From Smittium culicis (taxonomy: Eukaryota; Kickxellomycota; Harpellomycetes; Harpellales; Legeriomycetaceae), in contig LSSN01000293.1 in the NCBI GenBank assembly GCA_001970855.1, positions 1 through 10,121 of the forward strand: a stretch of 10,121 bases of DNA, written 5' to 3'. Shown piece after piece: positions 8,701 to 10,121 of the stretch (positions within the stretch are counted from its first letter, which is position 1; each line of letters starts with the position of its first letter). The translations under genes were made by a program, and so were the position numbers. The notes under the pieces were generated by a model. That model made no database searches. It was not told the origin of the DNA and saw nothing but the letters and a program-made list of their open reading frames with translations.

Positions 8701-8785
8701 ATCTCAACCTGTGAATCTAGGAAATATACTAGCTTATATTTAGACGAATTATCAAGAAATAAAAATTTTGAAATTATTGTTCACA

Positions 8786-10121
8786 TCCTAGAAATTCTAT
8801 GCTTTTTATTGAATAACAAATATATAAAAAAAGGGAGTAATATATGGGTTAAAATTTTCCATTTTAATAGAGAATTAAATACTAGAATAATTTATTTGAT
8901 CATTTGAGTATGAATTTTTTTTGGAAATAGTCATCAAACCACCATCAAAGAAAAAAAAACTAAGTATTGAGATTATGAAGTATGTAATAAATTGAAAGCA
9001 TATTTAAAGTTATAATGATGCTAAATTACATTTGTAATAAAATTTATTTTATTCTATATAGCTATAAACCAATAGTTTTATTATTATATTTTGTTGTATG
9101 ATCTTTAAATTATTAAAAAATTTCAATAAATTACAATTAATTAATACCAAATAAATACTCAATTTTTATTTAAATTTTAAAAAGCATTTATAAACCAAAG
9201 ATTTAATACAAATATAAATCCTAACTATAAGTGTGGTACCAGAATTAAAAAAAAGGTGTTAATAAAATCAATTAAAACTTTTTTCAATTTACTGTAAAAT
9301 ACAAGAATTTACATATGTCAAGATCAAATAGTTTGATTTGAAGCGATTGAGAAAATATGAATAATTTTATTATTTTCTTGAAATTATAGATTCTATTTTT
9401 GGATTATATAAGAAATTTTCATTGAGTTATTGAGTCGTGGATAAAATATACTATTGGGATACGCAGCGTAATTCATGGAGTATGATGCTTATTGCAATGA
9501 GTTTGGAGTGTTATTTCATCAAATATTACCTTTTTTTGGGATTAAAAAGCAAGTAAGAAAATTTATAAACCTTTATTGATATGATTAGATTGTAATTAAA
9601 GTGAAATTGTGAAAAAAAAATCTCGGTAATCTACTTTAACGATTTTATTAGATGTTTACACTTAATTAGGAGGTGCTTTTGATCAATATAGAAAAATGAT
9701 AGATTTAAGGAATAAAAGTGGTAAATATCAAGAAAAATGTTTTCATAGGTAAAAAAAAAAAGAATTGGTTGCGAGTTTTATGAGTGGTAATTTTTATTGA
9801 AGCTAATTTGAAGGCTACAAAAAGCGGTTCTTTTTTTAAACCTGGGTTACTTCATACCTTATGACGAACTATTTTTTGCGTTCTTCTAAAATTATAAATA
9901 TAAAATGAACATAATCTGTCGTAAGTTTTAATGAAATTTTTTTATAGATTGTGTGTTTTTTTTATCTACGTTCTTGACTTGATCTAATTAGATATCGCCT
10001 TTATAAATGAATTTTTTGAAAGGAAAAAAAAATACATGGCAAATCTGATATTTTTAAGCACTTTTTTCTTTTTAGAGGATTTTATAAAGAGAATTCAATG
10101 CAAGTTTTCGATAAAGTTATG
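8786..10121. other. Right flank, no gene recognised
   Basis: This flank is stop-rich and shows no protein motif I can name. From about 9400 on, G outnumbers C on the + strand: 16 to 6 in 9421-9480, 12 to 6 in 9481-9540, 13 to 3 in 9661-9720. This is the reverse of the left end. Base composition is also less extreme than in the interior. Short + strand open stretches at 9482-9556 and 9666-9749 have a less monotonous amino-acid content than the interior, but they are under 30 codons and without context. The region may be the tail of a further decayed repeat or untranslated sequence of a gene outside the window (inference). Confidence 0.4.

Noticed and set aside
1..10121. Element ends as large terminal inverted repeats of the whole window
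   Set aside because: The reverse complement of the right end was compared with the left end; only a 10-base word (TAGCCTTCAA, near 123) matched.
1..10121. Mitochondrial, plasmid or bacterial symbiont DNA
   Set aside because: Such DNA would carry long open frames, tRNA or rRNA genes; none is visible on either strand.

Overview
The window is very A+T-rich (by eye about four fifths A+T). No intact gene of recognisable origin is visible: every frame on both strands is closed by frequent stops, and the few longer open stretches look like chance. This points to a eukaryotic repeat-rich, probably heterochromatic region. The pattern of damage suggests a filamentous fungus with an AT-rich, possibly RIP-mutated compartment, but the organism is not proven by the sequence.

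Read frame by frame, the centre is one old, heavily mutated Ty1/copia-type LTR retrotransposon on the + strand. Its parts lie in the copia order: upstream LTR (from about 1381), Gag remnant (about 3122-3500), aspartic protease (3544-3650), integrase core and C-terminal part (about 3720-4167), reverse transcriptase (about 6967-7562), RNase H (about 7563-7900), Pol C-terminus ending at a TAA (8271-8273), and downstream LTR (from about 8301). Integrase before reverse transcriptase separates copia from Gypsy. The two LTRs share an ordered series of matching blocks starting with TGTGCTA, but have drifted far apart, so the insertion is old.

Integrase and reverse transcriptase are about 2.8 kb apart, where a copia element normally has a few hundred bases. 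Taking that excess out leaves about 5 kb, a normal copia size. The interval 4168-6966 therefore probably holds a second insertion. It is the most A+T-rich part of the window, and I could not identify what was inserted. Two similar AT-rich blocks near its ends (about 4349-4550 and 6589-6760) might be its terminal repeats, but this is weak.

The flanks differ from the element. The first 450 bases have many more C than G on the + strand, with a pyrimidine tract. The last 700 bases have more G than C. Neither flank shows a gene I can support. I found no RNA gene, no CRISPR array and no new functional system; the interest lies in the layered, decayed structure of the element.
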